Origin: CAYVIB01 sp964451365
GTDB lineage: Bacteria; Pseudomonadota; Gammaproteobacteria; Pseudomonadales; Cellvibrionaceae
Reading direction: 5' to 3'
Assembly: GCA_964451365.1 (NCBI GenBank)
Contig: CAYVIB010000018.1
Location: 30,842 to 94,841, forward strand
Length of the DNA stretch: 64,000 nucleotides
Shown: positions 63,165-64,000 of the stretch, piece by piece
Layout: every line of letters begins with the position of its first letter
Numbering within the stretch: the first letter of the stretch is position 1
Position numbers and translations under genes: made by a program
The notes under the pieces: model-generated
The model's database searches: none
What the model was told of the DNA's origin: nothing
The model's input: only the letters and a program-made list of their open reading frames with translations

Positions 63165-63599
63165 AGCCGATCCCGCTTCAGGAGATACCCAATGTCCGTT
63201 GCGCGCTTTTTCTTTTGTTTAACTTTTTCCCGATAATATATCTTTCCGGTACCTTTTCCCGCTGTCGGAAGTTCTGGCCACGGGTCATGATCTGGCCGAC
63301 CTTCTATCTGAACCAGGTTTTATTTGCCATCCACCAGGAAAAATAACAGGTCAACTTCGGGAGCGAATTCAACGATCAGCTGTTCTCATTCTGTTCATGA
63401 TGCTGCCTTGCCTGCACCTATCTGGAAACGGTTAAATTTAGCCCCCAATTCCCACAGATTCATCGAAAGGTGGAAAACTTCCAAAACTTTCCACGTCCAA
63501 CTCACCGGAAAAATAACTTAAAAAAGCCAACTAAAAATTTGATGCGCACCAAATGCTGAGGTGCAGCATTGATCCTGTTCTCCATAAAGTTATGTTTGG
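63165..63599. other. Intergenic region with no supported gene
   Basis: About 435 bp, A/T-rich, between the terminator of the HEAT-like gene and the promoter of the CBM10 gene. Open frames are short and lack ribosome sites. I suspect gene decay but cannot name a source. Confidence 0.4.
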
Positions 63600-63627
63600 T
63601 TAGACAATAAGAGGCTTGGAGTATATT
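63600..63627 (+). promoter_or_regulatory. Candidate promoter of the CBM10 gene
   Basis: TTAGAC (63600-63605) and TATATT (63622-63627) are separated by 16 bp. The gene starts about 100 bp downstream. A 12-bp palindrome, TGTTTGCAAACA, at 63699-63710 lies between them and might be a LacI-type operator. Confidence 0.4.
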
Positions 63628-63725
63628 CTGACACCCGGTTTATGGCGGCGATGTACGTGTAAGCGGTGCTCGCCCAGAACTATTTAAACCATTAATCATG
63701 TTTGCAAACAACGGGGACTAAACTA

Positions 63726-64000
63726 ATGAAGAATATCCCAATGAGTAAGTTTACCTGGGGCGTGCTAAGCGCCTTTTTTATTTCAATCGTTTGTTTTACA
63801 TCCCAGGCGCAGGCCCAGAGTTCATGCCAATGTAATTGGTATGGCGAGGTCCGGCCCATGTGTCAAAACCAGACCAGCGGTTGGGGATGGGAAAACAACC
63901 AGAGTTGTATCGGCATCGATACCTGTAGCGACCAGTGGGGCGATGGCGGCCCGGTTGGTGACTGCGGCGGCTCGTCTTCGAGCAGTTCGAGCTCTTCCAG
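63726..64000 (+). CDS. Secreted CBM10-polyserine protein (3' truncated by the window)
   Basis: The ORF begins ATG 63726 with a signal peptide (VLSAFFISIVCFTSQAQA). A CBM10 follows (CQCNWYGEVRPMCQNQ, GWGWENNQSCIG, TCSDQWGDGG) and then the start of a polyserine linker. The CBM10 is nearly the same as that in the GH5 enzyme. The catalytic domain lies beyond the window, so the enzyme class is unknown; a plant-cell-wall hydrolase or oxidase is likely. Confidence 0.9.
   Translation, partial: MKNIPMSKFTWGVLSAFFISIVCFTSQAQAQSSCQCNWYGEVRPMCQNQTSGWGWENNQSCIGIDTCSDQWGDGGPVGDCGGSSSSSSSSS

Overview
The window looks like chromosome from a plant-polysaccharide-degrading gammaproteobacterium of the Cellvibrionaceae or a close relative (Cellvibrio, Teredinibacter or Gilvimarinus type). 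The evidence is modular secreted glycoside hydrolases (GH10 and GH5) joined to CBM2, CBM10, CBM6 and CBM4/22-type modules by long polyserine linkers, a CBM2-linked secreted beta-propeller protein, and several membrane cyclic-di-GMP enzymes. The genus is inferred from domain style only; there is no rRNA or tRNA gene here.

Layout. 0-4.7 kb: the 3' end of a GH10 xylanase with a recently duplicated CBM, a decayed LytTR regulator, and a Tat-exported GMC-oxidoreductase pair. 4.76-4.97 kb: a MITE-like element with perfect terminal inverted repeats and an 11-bp direct repeat; a degraded relative lies at 62.07 kb. 5-11.9 kb: an overlapping three-gene operon of c-di-GMP signalling proteins (a Reg_prop/Y_Y_Y-GGDEF-EAL receptor and two membrane diguanylate cyclases, one carrying three CBM10-like repeats). 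12-21 kb: a periplasmic alpha/beta hydrolase, a LytS/LytTR two-component pair, an M48 lipoprotein protease, a frameshifted DUF6635-like gene, an MFS transporter and an outer-membrane barrel. 21.4-27 kb: an RND efflux pair, a DUF4097-like exported protein and a DUF962 protein. 27-31.9 kb: CBM2-propeller protein and CBM2-CBM10-GH5 cellulase.

32.7-57.7 kb, all on the minus strand, is the centrepiece: a nearly complete extracellular contractile injection system (eCIS; the Afp/PVC family). In transcription order it has a large XRE-STAND-TPR regulator, a DUF4255 cap/terminator protein, an unrecognised 426-aa protein, sheath, tube, second tube, a 59-aa DUF5908-like protein, LysM tube-baseplate adaptor, VgrG-like spike, PAAR tip, gp25 wedge, a 1450-aa baseplate-J-like protein with a cysteine-rich insertion, an 862-aa baseplate protein, tape measure, AAA+ ATPase, a DUF4157 protein and a GNAT-fold protein. 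The last two are the best cargo candidates. No tail-fibre gene was recognised.

58.2-61 kb: an overlapping operon of diguanylate cyclase, alpha/beta hydrolase and class-I glutamine amidotransferase. 61-64 kb: a non-coding repeat-like block, a TetR regulator whose promoter contains its own operator-like dyad, a HEAT-like periplasmic protein, and the start of another CBM10-polyserine secreted enzyme cut by the window edge.

How the parts fit: the hydrolases digest cellulose and xylan outside the cell, the c-di-GMP proteins may couple sensing of those polymers to attachment, and the eCIS would deliver cargo to neighbouring cells. These links are inference from family knowledge.
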